A DNA stretch of 64,000 nucleotides from Turnera subulata (GCA_028386065.3 JAKUCV010001668.1:4776-68775), one strand, 5' to 3'. Numbered from the stretch's first letter, positions 1-11,240 are shown. The notes: a model not told the origin generated them from the letters alone. Numbers and translations: made by a program.

Positions 1-1616
1 CAAGATATGACTTGCCTGCATTGGAACAACATCACACAAAACAGTATCATAGTATCGACCAATGGAGAAAGAAAGATAAACCTGCTTGTTTACTCGAATT
101 TCTCCCATGTCATTAAGCCATTGTAGCTTATATGGTCGTGGATGCTTTTGCCATTCCAATCCCATCTTCTCCACAAGCATAGTGCTCACAACGTTGGTGC
201 AGCGCCCACCATCAATGATTACACTACAAGCTTTGTCATTCACAAGGCATCTTGTATAGAAAATATTTTCTCTTTGCTCATTCTCTTCTTCCTTAACCTG
301 AGCACTAAGAACTCGCCTTGTAACATTCAATCTTCGTGGAATCTCCTCAAGATCAGCTACATACACGACATCCTCCAACTCGGGCATATCTTGTAGTGCA
401 GGGTCGGCTTCTTCCTCTTCATCATCAGAAAAGAACTCGCCACCTTGAGCAATTATCACCCTTTTGTTTGGACATTGAGATGCAATATGTCCAAATCCCA
501 AGCACTTGAAGCATTTAATTTGCCTCGTAGGGGTAGCATTCGGCTTGTTTGGCGTAGTAGAGGGTGCCTTGAATTCGGCAACCTTAGCTTTCGCCTCCTT
601 TGGCTTCTCTTGTTGCTTCCCATCTCTCTCAGACCATCTTAAATTCCAATTGGATGAAGAAGGAGAAGAATAAGAACTCCTCGGTGTGTATTGTTTCAAT
701 TACATTTCTATCTTGATGGCCGTCGCCACCATCTCCTCCATGTCTAAGCAATTTTGCAAGTCAACAAGATGAGCCACTTCTTTATTCATCCCAGCAAGAA
801 TCTCGCCATCGTGGTCTCCCTATCTTCATCAAGATTTGCTTGGATCATGAGCTTCTCCATCTCTTTGTAGTACTCATCAATGCTTCTAGATCCTTGGTGC
901 AATGCTTGAAGTCTCTGATGTAGTTCCCTATAGAAGGATCAGGGAACAAATTGCTTCCTTAGGATCCTCTTCAATTCCGTCCAATTATCAATCGGACCCT
1001 CCCTAAGTCGCAACCTGTCACCTTCAAATTTGTCCCACCAAACCGAAGCATAGTCAGTAAATTCAACCACAACTAATTGTACCTTCTTTTCTTCAGAATA
1101 GTTGTGGCATGAAAAGATGCACTCCACTTTCTTCTCCCACTCATGATAGGTTTTCGGATCATCCTTTCCTTGGAAGGAAGGAATTTTAAACTTGATGCCC
1201 CTAAGATCATTCTCTCCACGATCTCGTCGGTCATCTCTTTCTTGTCTCCCATATCTACCATATCCTCGGTCCTCTTTGTCAACTTCTTCATAGATTTGAC
1301 CTCTTCTTGGTGGTGGTAGATGCACTCCTCCTCCCCTAGGCGGTGGAAGGGGTTGTCGCACTCTAGCAGCAGGGCGATTAGCTTCCTCAACGTCATCTAC
1401 AATAACCCAGTGCTCCTCCCTAACTGGTTGATTGCGTGGGGGTTGATTAATAGCTGATTCATCCCCTTGTTGCACCACCCTTGCGGCAGAGAGGTCTTGA
1501 ATGGTTTGTGCTTGCCGATCCATTTTAGCATTCACCTCAGCAAGTTGCTGAAATAATCTTTCTATGGTCTCCATGGTTACGGGCGTCCCCTCACTAGTAT
1601 TACTCCCTCCAGACAT
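1..1616 (-). pseudogene. Ty3/gypsy gag-pro fragment, copy A (truncated by window edge)
   Basis: The reading starts at the ATG at 1614-1616 (MSGGSN...) and runs toward position 1. It encodes the capsid-type gag of a Ty3 element: KIPSFQG, CHNYSEEKK and FTDYASVWW are readable. The frame is broken at 939-941, where the Arg codon of copy B (CGA) is TGA, and again by single-base losses near 810. A zinc-knuckle region (CFKC...GH...C) and the start of the protease follow in shifted frames down to position 1. Positions 1-1796 match 3083-4877 of copy B almost base for base (offset 3082), but the gag proteins differ at roughly one residue in ten, so these look like two insertions of one family rather than a recent duplication. 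The product cannot be functional. Confidence 0.85.
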
Positions 1617-1796
1617 GATGTGATACCTGCAAGAAATTGATTAGTAATAAAAGCTCCTCACGTGTATCCCTCGTGTTTGTCTCTCGTGGCAATTGATGGA
1701 ACACTCGCCTTTTACCTCTCCTGAAATCTCACTTTGTTTATTCTTTGGGACTAGTAAATCTTATCAAATAATAAACAACCTGCAACACTTCAAGAC

Positions 1797-2238
1797 ACTA
1801 ATTAAAATCTTACAAACAATAACTTAAGCCCAAATTAATTAATCACAATTAATTGGACCTGACCCAACATAAAATAACTAATAATAAGTTCAACCGAAAT
1901 TAATATAGTTACATTATATTAAATCGGCAACTCAATGTAAATAAAAATCTGGATATGTCGACATGGCCTAAATGTCTAGGGCTGATGTCGACTGAGCCCA
2001 CCAATGCTCTTGAGTCAATTACTCCTTAATTGACAGCAAATAAATGGGCTTCTATTTCAGCTTCTCTCCAAGCTTGATCAGGATGTCTTCTTGCAGCTCT
2101 TTGTTCAAGAATGCTTGAATGTGAACCAAGAGCTGATTCTTGAGCATCTTTGATCTTGCTCTTGTAATTGGACCTTGAGGCAATGCCATGGCGCCATCTT
2201 CCTCTCCAATGGTGCTTGAAGGACCTTTGTTTGCATCA
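1797..2238 (-). repeat. 5' part of a Ty3 LTR, fused directly to the leader of copy A
   Basis: Read on the minus strand, this piece begins TGATGCAAACAAAGG, like the starts of the LTRs at 6317 (minus) and 7887 (plus). It carries the same LTR-encoded protein tail (GPxTRARSK motif). At about 1797 it breaks off in mid-LTR and continues straight into the gag leader that copy B has at 4700-4877. The 3' half of the LTR and the PBS are therefore missing, which is most simply a deletion. Confidence 0.75.
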
Positions 2239-2452
2239 AGAGTGGTTCTTCTAGTTTTTACTTCAAGGATTGAATCAACTTATCAAGTAAGTTTTTACTT
2301 GTGGCGTTATTTCAATTCTTTCATACTCTTTGTTACCAATTCCTTGCTGTTTTGGGGGTGAAGAGTTCTATCCCGGTTGATTGAATTTGGGGTCGGGGAC
2401 AAACATTGATTCGGAAGTGATTCTAGCTTAGTTGTTGGATTGTTGCCATATC
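2239..2452 (+). repeat. 3' part of a related LTR in inverted orientation
   Basis: In plus orientation this resembles the ends of the LTRs at 8817 and 12800: a CAAGAGTGG block, then a stretch with GGTCGGG, then GATTCTAG, ending GCCATATCA. It abuts the minus-oriented LTR piece at 2238 and the pol fragment at 2453. The junction sits in a short shared word (CATCAAGAGTGG), which suggests a strand-switch or ectopic recombination between LTRs. Confidence 0.65.
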
Positions 2453-4699
2453 ACCCTTAGACAACAAGTCCTCGAATTGTGTTTGTATCTCCTTTGTCTC
2501 CTCTGGATTGGCCCTATATGCTGGCTGGTTAGGAATTTGAGCACCGGGAATGAAATCAATTTGATGCTCAATGCCCCTTAAAGGCGGCAACTTCCTCGGT
2601 AATTCCTCCGGAAAAACATCCACATAATCCTGCAAAAGAGAAACAACACAACTAGGCAAGTCGGGGTTAAGGTCAGCCTGATTAAAATAAGCACCCTTGA
2701 ATAAGAGTACTAACACTCCCCTCATTTCTTCACAAGCTACCCTCAACTCTTTCGTAGATGCATAGAAATTTTGTTTCTTCCTTCCCTCTTTTTTTCTCTC
2801 TTTGGTGTCCACAACACCCTCTCCTTTTTCTCTCTCTTTTTCTTTCTTTTCCTCTCCTTTTGCATGACTCTCAGTCATCCTCTCATCCTCACCATTGGTA
2901 GTGGCGGCATCCTTCTCCCTTTGCCATTCCTCCATGCTTTTCTTTAGGAACACTTGATCCTCATACACTTCCTTTGGAGGCAATGGTGCAAGTGATACTC
3001 TCCTTTCTCCCATGGTAAAAGAATACATGTTCTTAAACCCATCATGCACTACGCGCCTATCATACTACCATGGCCTTCCAAGCAAGATATGACTTGCCTG
3101 CATTGGAACAACATCACACAAAACAGTATCATAGTATCGACCAATGGAGAAAGAAAGATAAACCTGCTTGTTTACTCGAATTTCTCCCATGTCATTAAGC
3201 CATTGTAGCTTATATGGTCGTGGATGCTTTTGCCATTCCAATCCCATCTTCTCCACAAGCATAGTGCTCACAACGTTGGTGCAGCTTCCACCATCGATAA
3301 TTACGCTACAAGCTTTGTCATTCACAAGGCATCTTGTATAGAAAATGTTTTCTCTTTGCTCACTCCCTTCTTCCTTAACTTGAGCACTAAGAACTCGCCT
3401 TGTAACATTCAACCTTCGTGGAATCTCCTCAAGATCAGCTACATACTCGGGAGCATCCTCCAACTCGGGCATATCTTGTAGTGCAGGGTCGGCTTCTTCC
3501 TCTTCATCATCAGAAAAGAACTCGCCACCTCGAGCAATTATCACCCTTTTGTTTGGACATTGAGATGCAATATGTCCAAGTCCCAAGCACTTGAAGCATT
3601 TGATTTGCCTTGTAGGGGTAGCATTCGGCTTGTTTGGCATAGTAGAGGGTGCCTTGAATTCGGCAACTTTAGCTTTCCCCTCCTTTGGCTTCTCTTGTTG
3701 CTTCCCATCTCTCGCAGACCATCTTGAAGTCCAATTGGATGAAGAAGTAGAATAAGAACTCCTCGGTGTATATTGTTGCAATTGCTTCTCTATCTTGATG
3801 GCCGTCGCCACCATCTCCTCCATGTCTAAGCAATTTTGCAAGTCAACACGATTAGCCACTTCTTTATTCATCCCAGCAAGGAATCTCGCCATCGTGGTCT
3901 CCCTATCTTCTTCAAGATTTGCTTGGATCATGAGCTTCTCCATCTCCTTGTAGTACTCATCAACACTTCTAGATCCTTGGCGCAATGCTTGAAGTCTCTG
4001 ATGTAGTTCCCTATAGAAGGATCGGGGAACAAATCGCTTTCTTAGGATCCTCTTCAATTCCGTCCAATCACCAATCGGACCCTCTCCAAGTCGCACCCTG
4101 TCACCTTCAAATTTGTCCCACCACACCGAAGCATAGTCAGTAAATTCAACCACAGCTAATTGTACCTTCTTTTCTTCAGAGTAGTTGTGGCATGAAAAGA
4201 TGCGTTCCACTTTCTTCTCCCACTCAAGATAGGTTTCCGGATCATCCTTTCCTTGGAAGGAAGGAATTTTAAACTTGATGCCCCTAAGATCACTCTCTCC
4301 ACGATCTCGTCGGTCGTCTCTTTCTTGTCGCCCATATCTACCATACCCTCGGCCCTCTTCGTCAGCTTCTTCATAGATTTGACCTCTTCTTGTTGGTGGT
4401 AGATGCACTCCGCCTCCCCTAAGCGGTGGAAGGGGTTGTCGCACTCTAGCAGCAGGGCGGTTAGTTTCCTCCACGTCACCTACAATAACCCGGGGCTCCT
4501 CCCTATCTTGCCGATTGCGCGGGGGTTGATTAACAGCTGGTTCATCCCCTTGTTGCGCCTCCCTTGCGGCAGAGAGCTCTTGAATGGTTTGAGCTTGCCG
4601 ATCCATTTTAGCATTCATCTCAGCAAGTTGCTGAAATAACCTCTCTATGGTCTCCATGGTTACGGGCGTCCCCTCACCAGAATTACTCCCTCCAGACAT
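2453..4699 (-). pseudogene. Ty3/gypsy gag-protease-RT (N-terminal) fragment, copy B
   Basis: The ATG is at 4697-4699. One frame carries gag (residues ~1-330; KIPSFQG, CHNYSEEKK), a CCHC zinc knuckle (CFKCLGLGHIASQC), an aspartic protease (VIIDGGSCTNVVS, with DGG where the intact relative has DSG) and the spacer into reverse transcriptase ([18 protein letters not shown]). A single amber codon (3065-3067) replaces the Gln that follows LLGRPW in the intact element at 13419. The frame reopens immediately after it. Pol is cut off at 2453 by the inverted LTR piece, so the RT core, RNase H and integrase are absent. There is no stop between protease and RT here, unlike the element at 15408. Confidence 0.85.
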
Positions 4700-5474
4700 G
4701 ATGTGATACCTGCAAGAAACTGATTAGTAATAAAAGCTCCTCACGTGTATCCCTCGTGTTTGTCTCTCGTGGCAATTGATGGAACACTCGCCTTTTACCT
4801 CTCCTGAAATCTCACTTTGTTTATTCTTTGGGACTAGTAAATCTTATCAAATAATAAACAACCTGCAACACTTCAAGAAAGAGTCAAAGAATTCCTAATC
4901 AAGAAGAAAGACAATTCGATTCTAGAGGCAAGTTAACTCCTGAAAGAAAAGATAGTCACACACAAGAACAAGATAATGTATGTGAAGAATATTGTAGTAA
5001 TCGAACAATATGAAACAAAGATTGCTCAATTAGAAAAAGCTGAAAGAAAAACACAACAAATAAGCACAATCAAAGAAAGTTACCCAACTAGATACCCTAA
5101 CAACCTGCGGAAAGTATCCCAATCAAGCAAATTCCTGCAATTCAAATCAATACTTGCCGAAATTTTTCAATCACCAAGTCGATTTCACCTTTTGTTTAAC
5201 TAATTGCTGCCACCAAATCGATTCCAACAATCAACAGAAAACAATCAACCAAGAAATTCAACTTCTCTACCAAATCGATTTCACAACAGAAATCGCAGCA
5301 ACTCCTTTTTTTTTATATATATTATGGTATTTGAAATCGACTAGAACAGTAATAAAAGAAAAATAAAACGAAAAATCTTTTTTTTTTGTATATTTCGGCA
5401 ACAAAAAAGAAACTCAAGAACAATTAACTAAATTGCAGAAAATAAAGGCATACGTAGTTGAAATTGATACCTAG
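4700..5474 (-). other. Untranslated leader of Ty3 copy B
   Basis: This lies between the PBS and the gag ATG. It is AT-rich, with no open frame of note and scattered oligo-A/T runs. Its part nearest gag (4700-4877) is shared with copy A. Confidence 0.6.
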
Positions 5475-5486
5475 GCTCCGCTACCA
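5475..5486 (-). other. Primer-binding site of Ty3 copy B
   Basis: The minus strand reads TGGTAGCGGAGC three bases inside the LTR end. The same 12-mer occurs at the equivalent place in three other elements in the window. It differs at two bases from the usual plant initiator-Met PBS (TGGTATCAGAGC). Confidence 0.75.
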
Positions 5487-5806
5487 AGATGATACGACAA
5501 CACTACCATAACAAAGCTAGATAGCACCTCCGATTCAATCGAGTCACCAAGATCAGAAATCAATTCAACCAAAAGCTTTAGTGATTACCTCTATCACCTC
5601 AAAACACAACAAAGGCGTTAAGCAACAATAGAGTAATAAACACAAAGAATCTTGTAAACGCCACAAATAATTCAATTACTTGATAAGTAAACACAATCCC
5701 TAAAATAAACAAGAAGAAATCAATTCTACTTGCAAATAACCAAGGTAATAAAAACCTCAAACTTTTATTCTCAAATCTCAATGTCTAACAATGAACCCCA
5801 AGGGTT

Positions 5807-5816
5807 CTATTTATAG
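5807..5816 (-). promoter_or_regulatory. TATA box of the minus-strand LTR
   Basis: CTATAAATAG on the minus strand, about 20 bp downstream of the 16-bp repeats. It matches the position of TATA boxes in the other LTRs of this lineage. Confidence 0.6.
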
Positions 5817-5834
5817 GAGAACACACCTCCTCAA

Positions 5835-5882
5835 CGTCGGTGAACAGTAACGCCGGTGAACAGTAACGCCGGTGAACAGTAA
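5835..5882. repeat. Three tandem 16-bp units in the LTR promoter region
   Basis: The plus strand reads CGYCGGTGAACAGTAA three times. The reverse complement (TTACTGTTCACCGRCG) recurs in looser form at 12359-12422 in the LTR of the CRM-like element, also just upstream of a TATA-like box. Confidence 0.75.
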
Positions 5883-6317
5883 CATCGGCTCCTCCTTGAA
5901 CTCCAAGTCTTGGAGCCGCCTCTCTTATTACTAGATGGACTAGGATTTAATTGAGCCCACATAACTTGGACACTAGTTAAATCCTTACAATAATAAAATA
6001 AAATAAAACTAGTCTATAATTATAAATAAAATGGATATGTCGACACCTTCCTGAAGGTAGATTGATGTCGACTGGGCCCAATGTGCTCTCGAGTCAATTA
6101 CTCCTTAATTGACAGCAAATTGATAGGCTTCAGTTTCAGCTTCTCTCCAAGCTTGATCATGGCATCTTCTTGCAACTCTTGATTCATTATGGATTGAACA
6201 TATTGTAAGAGTTGATTCTTGATCATCCTTGACCTAGCTCTTGTGATTGGACCTTGAGGCAAGCTAATGGCGCCATCTCCATCATCAGCTCCACTTGGTG
6301 CTTGCTTGTTTGCATCA

Positions 6318-7192
6318 CTACCACTGCCAAGAAGAGGTCGATTATATGATGGAGATGATGAAGATGACCTAGAGCATGGTAGATATGGGAGGTGTGAGAG
6401 AGATGACCGAAGAGATCGTAGAGATAGTGATCTTAGGAGCATCAAGCTTAAAATTCCTTCTTTCCAAGGAAGGGAAGATCCTGAAGTCTATCTCGAGTGG
6501 GAGAAGAGAGTGGAATTATTCTTTACTTGCCACAATTATTCTGAAGAAAAGAAGGTACGATTAGCTGTGGTTGAGTTTACTGATTATGCTTTGGTCTGGT
6601 GGGGAAAATTTGAAGGTGACAGGTTGCGCCTTGGGGAGGATCCTGTTGATAGTTGGTTGGATTTGAAGAGGATCCTAAGGAAGAGATTTGTTCCCAGGTC
6701 ATATTATAGGGAGTTGCATCAAAGACTCCAAACATTGTGCCAAAGATCTAGGAGCATTGAAGAGTATTACAAGGAGATGGAGAAGGTCATGATCCGAGCA
6801 AACATTGATGAGGATTGGGAGACTACGATGGCAAGATTTCTTGCTGAAATGAACAAGGAAGTTGCTCACCTTGTTGATTTGCAAAATTGCTTAGAGATAG
6901 AGGAGATGTTGGCGACTGCCATCAAAATAGAGAAGCAATTGAAGGAAAAATGCCGAGGAGTTCTTATTCTGCTTCTTATTCATCCAATTAGAATTCAAGG
7001 TGGACTGTGAGGGATGGGAGGCAATAAGAGAAGCCAAGAGAGGAGAAGGCTAGGGTTTCCAATTTCAAGACACCCCCTACTACATCCAAGGCGAGTTCCT
7101 CTACGTCCTACAAGCCGAATACTGCTAACCCTACAAGAGAAATCAAGTGCTTCAAATGCTTAGGGCTTGGACATATTGCATCTCAATGCCTG
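6318..7192 (+). pseudogene. Ty3/gypsy gag fragment
   Basis: The translation starts in mid-protein (RRGRLYDGDDED...). It holds the capsid motifs IKLKIPSFQG, CHNYSEEKK and FTDYALVWW and runs open to 7010. A frame break follows. The zinc knuckle (CFKCLGLGHIASQC) ends near 7190, where similarity stops. The 5' end was cut by the insertion of the LTR at 5490-6317. It is related to copies A and B but is a separate, older insertion. Confidence 0.8.
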
Positions 7193-7881
7193 ATATTAGG
7201 ATAACTTTTCTGCAAATGCCTCATCTGTAAGACTTAGACATGTGTCTGCCTCAAATACTGCTCTAGCCCAACAAATAATACCACAAACAACAACTGAAGC
7301 ACCCCCATTACATCAGAATCAAACTCCTAGGATACATACAGATACCATATCATCTGGTGGATTACTCACCTTTCATAAAATGTTCTTGAATTTTATAATT
7401 ATACTAGGATCATAATTTTTTAACTATATGATTTTTGTAGCTGCAAAAAGGATGACTATAGTTCAATCAAATGACAAGCGTATCAAGAAGAACAAATACA
7501 ATGTAGGTGAATATGGATGGGGACCGTTCTGGAATGAAAATGCCGGTGTATTTGTGGAGAATGTAAGTTTGTTAGACAATGAGTAATATTTAATTAATTA
7601 TATCAATAAGCTATTTAATTTATATTATTTTACGTTATTTCATGTATGATTGTCGCCTGGACGCCCAATGGAGCGTGTTATCACAACATGCATGACTAAT
7701 AAGAATCCCCCGCCTGCACCTGTTGATCCTCAGAATTTCGACATTGGTTTCAAGCCAAAAGGGTTACAGTGGAAGGGAAAAAAGGCAATAACATCAAGGC
7801 AACTCCAGGCACAGACTATCTCTAAACAGGGTTCTAGAGGTTGTGGTGGAATTTGTATTGGTAAACCATCAATTGGACCTA
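7193..7881 (+). other. Unrecognised exon-like sequence
   Basis: Not a transposon part that I recognise. A block from about 7440 to 7562 is bounded by a good acceptor (TTTTTGTAG) and donor (GTAAGTTT). It is open and encodes a basic segment then YNVGEYGWGPFWNENAG. A further open stretch, 7650-7889, reads PQNFDIGFKPKGLQWKGKKA. An upstream Ser/Thr/Pro-rich open stretch lies at 7193-7370. This could be the remains of a gene or of a DNA transposon gene. No function is proposed. Confidence 0.35.
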
Positions 7882-7886
7882 CAAGT
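7882..7886. other. Target-site duplication (left), CAAGT
   Basis: CAAGT precedes the LTR start TGATGC and is repeated at 8818-8822 after the LTR end. Confidence 0.85.
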
Positions 7887-8106
7887 TGATGCAAAAAAGG
7901 GTCCTTCAAGCACCATTGGAGAGGAAGATGGCGCCATGGCATTGCCTCAAGGTCCAACTACAAGAGCAAGATCAAAGATGCTCAAGAATCAGCTCTTGGT
8001 TCACATTCAAGCAGTCTTGAACAAAGAGCTGCAAGAAGACATCCTGATCAAGCTTGGAGAGAAGCTGAAACAGAAACCCGTTTATTTGCTGTCAATTAGG
8101 GAGTAA
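7887..8106 (+). pseudogene. LTR-encoded C-terminal tail of pol (orphan copy)
   Basis: The open frame ends ...PVYLLSIRE-stop. It aligns with the last ~70 residues of the pol frame at 18245-18458 (...[14 protein letters not shown]), sharing GPxTRARSK, a Gln-rich helix, and [16 protein letters not shown]. In this solo LTR it has no start or upstream pol, so it is not expected to be translated as part of a polyprotein. Confidence 0.75.
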
Positions 8107-8461
8107 TTGACTCAAGAGCATTGGTGGGGCCCAGTCAACATCAGCCATTTGCATTTGGGGCCATGTCGACATATCTCTATTTTAGTGTTTAGGAGTGGCC
8201 GAAATTTTAATTACATTGTTTAATGAATTTCAGCTTGGACCTTTTGTTTATTTAATTATGTTGGGTCAAGTCCATTGTTAACTAGTTAGTTAATATGGGC
8301 TTAAGTTGTTTGGGGTTTATTTGTATGGTTTTAATTAGTGTCCAACTATGTGGGCTCAATTAAAAACCAGGTCCAAACTAGGGTTAGGGTTTCGGCAGCC
8401 TAGTCTTTTAGGGTTAGGGTTTTGGTTTCTTTTCACTTGAGGGGTGGCCGGCCTAGGGGGG

Positions 8462-8470
8462 TATAAATAG
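8462..8470 (+). promoter_or_regulatory. TATA box of the solo LTR
   Basis: TATAAATAG, in the middle third of the LTR, as expected for the U3/R boundary. Confidence 0.6.
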
Positions 8471-8817
8471 TGTCTTTTAACGTTTTTGCAAGGGTTAGAC
8501 ATTCTGAAAATAAAAATTACGGCTTTCTCTTTGAGAAATTTCTTTCTGTTTGAGTGATTCAAACAAAACCCTAGGGTGCTGATTCTCTAGGAAAACCTTG
8601 TGTGCTGATTCACTAGGTTTATATTCTGATTTCTTGCTGATTGGGAACAGGTGACGACATCTCCTTTTGGTGATTCTCAATTCCTTAATTCGTTTTCATG
8701 CTGACTTGAGGAGGAATAAGGAGTGGTGGATTGCTTAGTTTGATTGAGATTGAGGTCGGGACCACAATCTGATTCAGTAGGAATTCTGGTGCTGATTCTA
8801 GGGTTCCTGCCGTATCA

Positions 8818-8822
8818 CAAGT
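8818..8822. other. Target-site duplication (right), CAAGT
   Basis: Matches 7882-7886. Confidence 0.85.
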
Positions 8823-9415
8823 AATGCTACCACTAAAATTATTTTTTATTTATTGAGGCAAAGGTAATAAAATAAAGATATGTGTATACATTATTTTGAT
8901 ATTTTTTCCTAAATAGGAATAGGAATATAAGTTTATAGAGTTACTAGAATGTTATGTACTAATAAAATTTAATCATATTAAAGGTTGGTTTATTTTCTGT
9001 AATTTTTTAGGGTTAATGTTTTGTGTTTAGGAGTAGAGACAAATTGGAAGAAGAAGGTTGGTGAGAAATAAATGGTGGGACTGGTTTGTATTAAATGCTG
9101 CGGGTGAAAACAACGTTTGAATTCCTTTTCTGTTTTAATCGGGTTGAAAGTTAGACCCGGGCCAATGGCCAGTTTTATTGGGTATGGTATGGCTGGACAC
9201 GTGTCACGCAAACATTGGCTCACGTGTTTATTAAAAGCCATGTCACCCGGTCAAACTAGTCAGTTTTGACTGCAATTTGAAATTGGAGTAAATTGACCAA
9301 ACTTAGCAAAAAGAGATACTTAATTAACTAAAGTTTACAAATATGAGCGTTCAATCGGCCAAAGTTAAAAAAACAGGGGCTGAATTGACCAATTAGGCAA
9401 AACACAGGGGCCAAA
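8823..9415. other. AT-rich stretch without a gene
   Basis: No coding sequence is recognised. From about 8990 the text (for example CAGGGGCCAAATTGGGG near 9400) may already belong to the body of the LTR whose end is at 9716. Confidence 0.5.
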
Positions 9416-9716
9416 TTGGGGTTTAAGCCTTTTCTGTTTTGTCTTTATTTTCTTTTTGTTTTGTTTTGTGTGTTGTTTGTGCATAAGGCATACTTTGATC
9501 TTAAATTGCACACAATTTTTCCCCTACATGGATGGGTGCCTAACACCTTCCCACCTATGACAAACCCCCGAATCCTACATCTTTGGTTCGTTATGACTGG
9601 TTGCTTCGGGTAATGGATGTCAAGGTTTTTCCCTGAATTTTGTCATTAGTAAAACTCATGTGGCGACTCCTTCGATGTAGTGAGGGATCAAATTAATTTT
9701 TGGTCGGGTCCTCACA
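9416..9716 (+). repeat. 3' end of a Ty3 LTR (Tat/Ogre-like, tentative), plus orientation
   Basis: Ends GGTCGGGTCCTCACA and is followed by GTTTGCGACTCCACC (9717-9731). That resembles the TTTGGCGACTCC primer-binding site typical of Tat/Ogre elements, with one base missing. The same end lies in opposite orientation at 9939-10240 (hand alignment over about 290 bp). The family assignment rests only on this PBS-like word. Confidence 0.55.
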
Positions 9717-9734
9717 GTTTGCGACTCCACCAGT

Positions 9735-9938
9735 GTGAAGACCCAACAAGAAATCCAGCCTCTTCACCTAATTGTTTCTTCTTGTCAAATCCAACAATCA
9801 AAGGAGTCGCCACCCGGATTTTATTTCTTGGAAAAATCCAGGGAAAAGCCATAGGCATCAATTCCTCTTAGGCAACAACATAAGGGACCAGTCTAGCTAA
9901 CCAAAGATTGTTGGTTTCGGGGGTTCGTCACGGGTAGG
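9735..9938 (-). repeat. Divergent copy of the same LTR end, minus orientation
   Basis: Starts TGTGAAGACCC (a CA end on the minus strand). It contains AGTCGCCACCCGGATTTTAT and GGGGGTTCGTCA in the same order as 9939-10100, but it is much more diverged. It is cut off at 9938 by the next LTR. Confidence 0.5.
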
Positions 9939-10339
9939 TGTGAGGACCCGACCAAAAATTAATTTGATCCCTCACTACATCAAACAAGTCGCCACCCGAA
10001 TTTTATTAAGGACAAAATTCAAGGAAAACTCTTGACAACCATTATCCATAGCAACCAGTCATAGCGTTCCAGAGATGTAGGATTCAGGGGTTCATCATAG
10101 ATGGGAAGGTGTTAGGCACCCATCTATGTTGGGGCGAAATCGTGTGCAATTGAAGATCAAGGTATGCCTTATGTATAAACAACACGCGAAATAAAACAAA
10201 ACGAAAATAAAAGCAAACATAAGGGCAAAACAGAAAATAAACCCATAATTGAGCTTGAGATTCCACCACTAGAATCCACTTACGTACTCCGGCGACCGGA
10301 TTCAAAGCTCACGTAGTTCTCGCATGGCATCACACAACA

Positions 10340-10590
10340 CAACAAACGATGCATCAACATCAACATTACTCCAGTAACATCGACATCAAAGCCACAATAT
10401 TAACATCACAACCACAACATCAACATCACAGTAATATCGCAACAACATAAAACCACTCGCAAGCTAGCGACATCACAGTAACATCGACATCATAATAGCA
10501 ATATCAACATTATGTGAACAACATCAATATCACAGCAACAACATCAACATCATAGCGACATCACAGAACAAAACAAAACACACAACATAA
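10340..10590. repeat. Degenerate ACATCA-type minisatellite inside the LTR
   Basis: Repeated words ACATCAACATCACA and ACATCGACATCA with many variants, about 250 bp, strongly biased to A and C. Confidence 0.7.
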
Positions 10591-11230
10591 ACAAAATTTT
10601 GCTAGGATCCCGTTTTCAGACCGAGACTACCTACGCACCCGTGTGATCGGAGTCAAGGTCACGTAGTTTAAACATGGATTCACACAACAATCAAAGCATC
10701 ACCATTAAAAGGATCATAGCAACACAACACAATGGCAAAAATCAAATTAAAAAGGGTTAGGGTTACCTCTTGAAGCCCACCTCTCGCTCCCGTTAGCTTC
10801 CCGCTTCTCAATAGAATCTTGACTCAATTTGAATCGACAATTGATATTAATGGTGGCCGAATCAGCGTCTGGAGTCAATATCAAAGTTGTAGATCTCTCT
10901 CTTAGCTTTCTGAAGACACCAAGAATGCAGCAATCCAACATCTATAGCTCGAGATATCGTGATTTTACCAAAACTGGGCAGGGAAGAAAATTCCTCTCGG
11001 GTTTACGCTCTTTTCTCCAGCGAGTCGCTCTGATTGGCCTCCTTGTAATCCTCTCGCTCTCCTCTTACTACTAGATTGTTGCTACTCCTTTCCAAGAAAT
11101 CTCTCCAGAATATCAGCTCCTAAAAGAATTTCTAAGCTCAAAGAACTAGTGTTTCTCAAAGCACTCTAAGCTTATGGGTGTGTGGAGAATAATTCTAATG
11201 TGTATCCCTATTGTGTGTAATGTGGGGGGT

Positions 11231-11240
11231 CTATTTATAG
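11231..11240 (-). promoter_or_regulatory. TATA box of the minus-strand LTR
   Basis: CTATAAATAG on the minus strand. It supports the orientation given to the 9939-11865 LTR. Confidence 0.55.

Larger units (their letters stand above)
5490..6317 (-). repeat. 5' LTR of Ty3 copy B
   Basis: On the minus strand it runs from TGATGCAAAC (6317) to GTCGTATCA (5490), 828 bp. Its first ~220 bp (6317-6098) are an open frame with the GPITRARSRMIKNQL motif, homologous to the last residues of the pol frame of the element at 11929-19115. It holds a TATA box (5807-5816, CTATAAATAG on the minus strand) and three 16-bp repeats just upstream of it (5835-5882). It inserted into a plus-strand gag copy at 6318. A matching TSD cannot be tested because the other end is rearranged. 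Confidence 0.85.
7887..8817 (+). mobile_element. Solo LTR of the copy A/B Ty3 lineage
   Basis: A 931-bp LTR from TGATGC to GCCGTATCA, flanked by CAAGT on both sides (7882-7886, 8818-8822) with no internal region. This is the product expected from LTR-LTR recombination. It holds a TATA box (8462-8470) and TTAGGGTTAGGG telo-box-like words at about 8386-8425. An open frame from the LTR start to 8106 contains GPTTRARSKMLKNQL, the tail of the element's pol protein. Confidence 0.9.

Noticed and set aside
1..4877. Recent tandem segmental duplication of 1-1796 and 3083-4877
   Set aside because: The two gag copies differ at roughly one residue in ten and carry different lesions, so independent insertions of one family are more likely.
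6098..6445. 115-codon minus-strand gene starting at 6445
   Set aside because: The first ~43 codons are antisense to the plus-strand gag piece. Only the part from 6317 down is meaningful, as the LTR-encoded pol tail.
8386..8425. Interstitial telomere repeat (TTAGGGTTAGGG)
   Set aside because: Only one to two units at each place and not TTTAGGG arrays. Better read as telo-box-like promoter words in the LTR.
10340..10590. CRISPR-like array
   Set aside because: The repeats are 6-12 bp, degenerate and without spacers, and the DNA is eukaryotic. It is a minisatellite within an LTR.
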